Shown: positions 63,696 to 64,000 of the stretch, piece by piece | Numbering within the stretch: the stretch's first letter is position 1 | How the letters are laid out: every line of letters starts with the position of its first letter | From: Myxococcus xanthus | Lineage (GTDB): Bacteria > Myxococcota > Myxococcia > Myxococcales > Myxococcaceae | Direction of reading: 5' to 3' | DNA: 64,000 bases | NCBI RefSeq assembly: GCF_900106535.1 | Contig: NZ_FNOH01000001.1 | Coordinates: 744,001-808,000, forward strand | The notes under the pieces: generated by a model | The model's input: the letters and a program-made list of their open reading frames with translations, nothing else | Databases searched by the model: none | Told to the model about the DNA's origin: nothing | Translations under genes and position numbers: made by a program

Positions 63696-64000
63696 ATGAG
63701 GATGATCACCCGACGGCTGTCCGCCGTCATGCCGCTCGCGCTCTGTCTGCTTCTGTCGCCTGGCTGCGACAAGGGCCCCGACCAGCTCCGGGACGCAGAG
63801 AAGTCCTACCGCGACCTGATTGACCGCCGCGTGTCCCCCCTGGACCCGGCATGGGACCCCGTCATCAACGCCTTCGAGGCGATTCCCAAGGACTCCAAGG
63901 TTCGCCCGGAAGCGGAGCAGCGGATCGCCGCCATCCGTCGCCTGCGGGGAAAGCTGCCGCCGCGCCCCCTGGCCACGCCGGGCGCCACGGGCCCCGGGAC
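63696..64000 (+). CDS. Lipoprotein, N-terminal part (runs off window)
   Basis: From ATG 63696, a signal peptide with lipobox LSPGC (Cys24) leads into a helical, Arg/Asp-rich mature region (YRDLIDRRVSPLDPAWDP). A GGAGAGGAG run lies about 10-20 bases upstream. The product continues past 64000. Not recognised. Confidence 0.7.
   Translation, partial: MRMITRRLSAVMPLALCLLLSPGCDKGPDQLRDAEKSYRDLIDRRVSPLDPAWDPVINAFEAIPKDSKVRPEAEQRIAAIRRLRGKLPPRPLATPGATGPG

Overview
The window is high-GC DNA from a myxobacterium, most likely Myxococcus xanthus or a close relative. The evidence is the combination of MYXO-CTERM-like tails, MopE-type repeats in a lipoprotein, a eukaryotic-like Ser/Thr kinase, a grpE-dnaK pair resembling grpS-sglK, a type III PKS next to its own ACP and fatty acyl-AMP ligase, and many lipoproteins. 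Species and locus identity are inferred from family knowledge; no search was run.

Layout. 1-1030: 5' part of a sigma factor gene and a gene broken by two compensating frameshifts, both on the minus strand. 1.3-12.7 kb: an accessory island with visibly lower GC. It holds a 3146-residue RHS/YD-repeat protein with a C-terminal candidate toxin domain (His...Cys order of permuted papain-like enzymes), an overlapping Cys/His-rich small gene (candidate immunity protein), and decayed IS3 and IS66 remnants. 12.9-22.8 kb: a nuclease-like lipoprotein, a histone-H1/phasin-like protein, grpE-dnaK, a Ser/Thr kinase and two YsnF-type (DUF2382) proteins. 22.8-27.7 kb: a complete, tightly overlapping livKHMGF branched-chain amino-acid ABC transporter operon with a recognisable promoter. 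27.8-41.7 kb: envelope and housekeeping genes (lipoproteins, tam, YiiX-like hydrolase, thpR, archaeal-type proS, DUF4336-TetR pair, EEP phosphatase lipoprotein, DUF218 protein, HtrA protease). 41.8-44.9 kb: MarR regulator divergent from modABC.

44.9-45.9 kb is decayed DNA: a 24-bp perfect inverted repeat, a transposase N-terminal scrap, and a siderophore-interacting-protein pseudogene. A Fur-box-like site lies between this pseudogene and a divergent HmuY-like lipoprotein gene that is translationally coupled to a MYXO-CTERM-anchored HEXXH protease. This looks like an iron/heme acquisition locus in which one arm has died.

48.7-53.6 kb is a five-gene biosynthetic operon (type III PKS, ICMT-like methyltransferase, ACP, FAAL, FAD oxidoreductase), probably making alkylresorcylic-type lipids. 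53.8-54.9 kb is a metallo-beta-lactamase-fold lipoprotein. 54.9-61.1 kb is a minus-strand operon: methyltransferase, HAD-UbiA fusion, DprE1-like oxidase, DprE2-like reductase, DoxX-like membrane protein. It is a probable polyprenyl-phosphate-arabinose pathway outside the Actinobacteria, and its DprE1 has Ala at the position of the mycobacterial drug-target cysteine. The window closes with a response regulator-DUF4388 protein, a NicO-type metal transporter and the start of a lipoprotein gene. No rRNA, tRNA or CRISPR array was seen.
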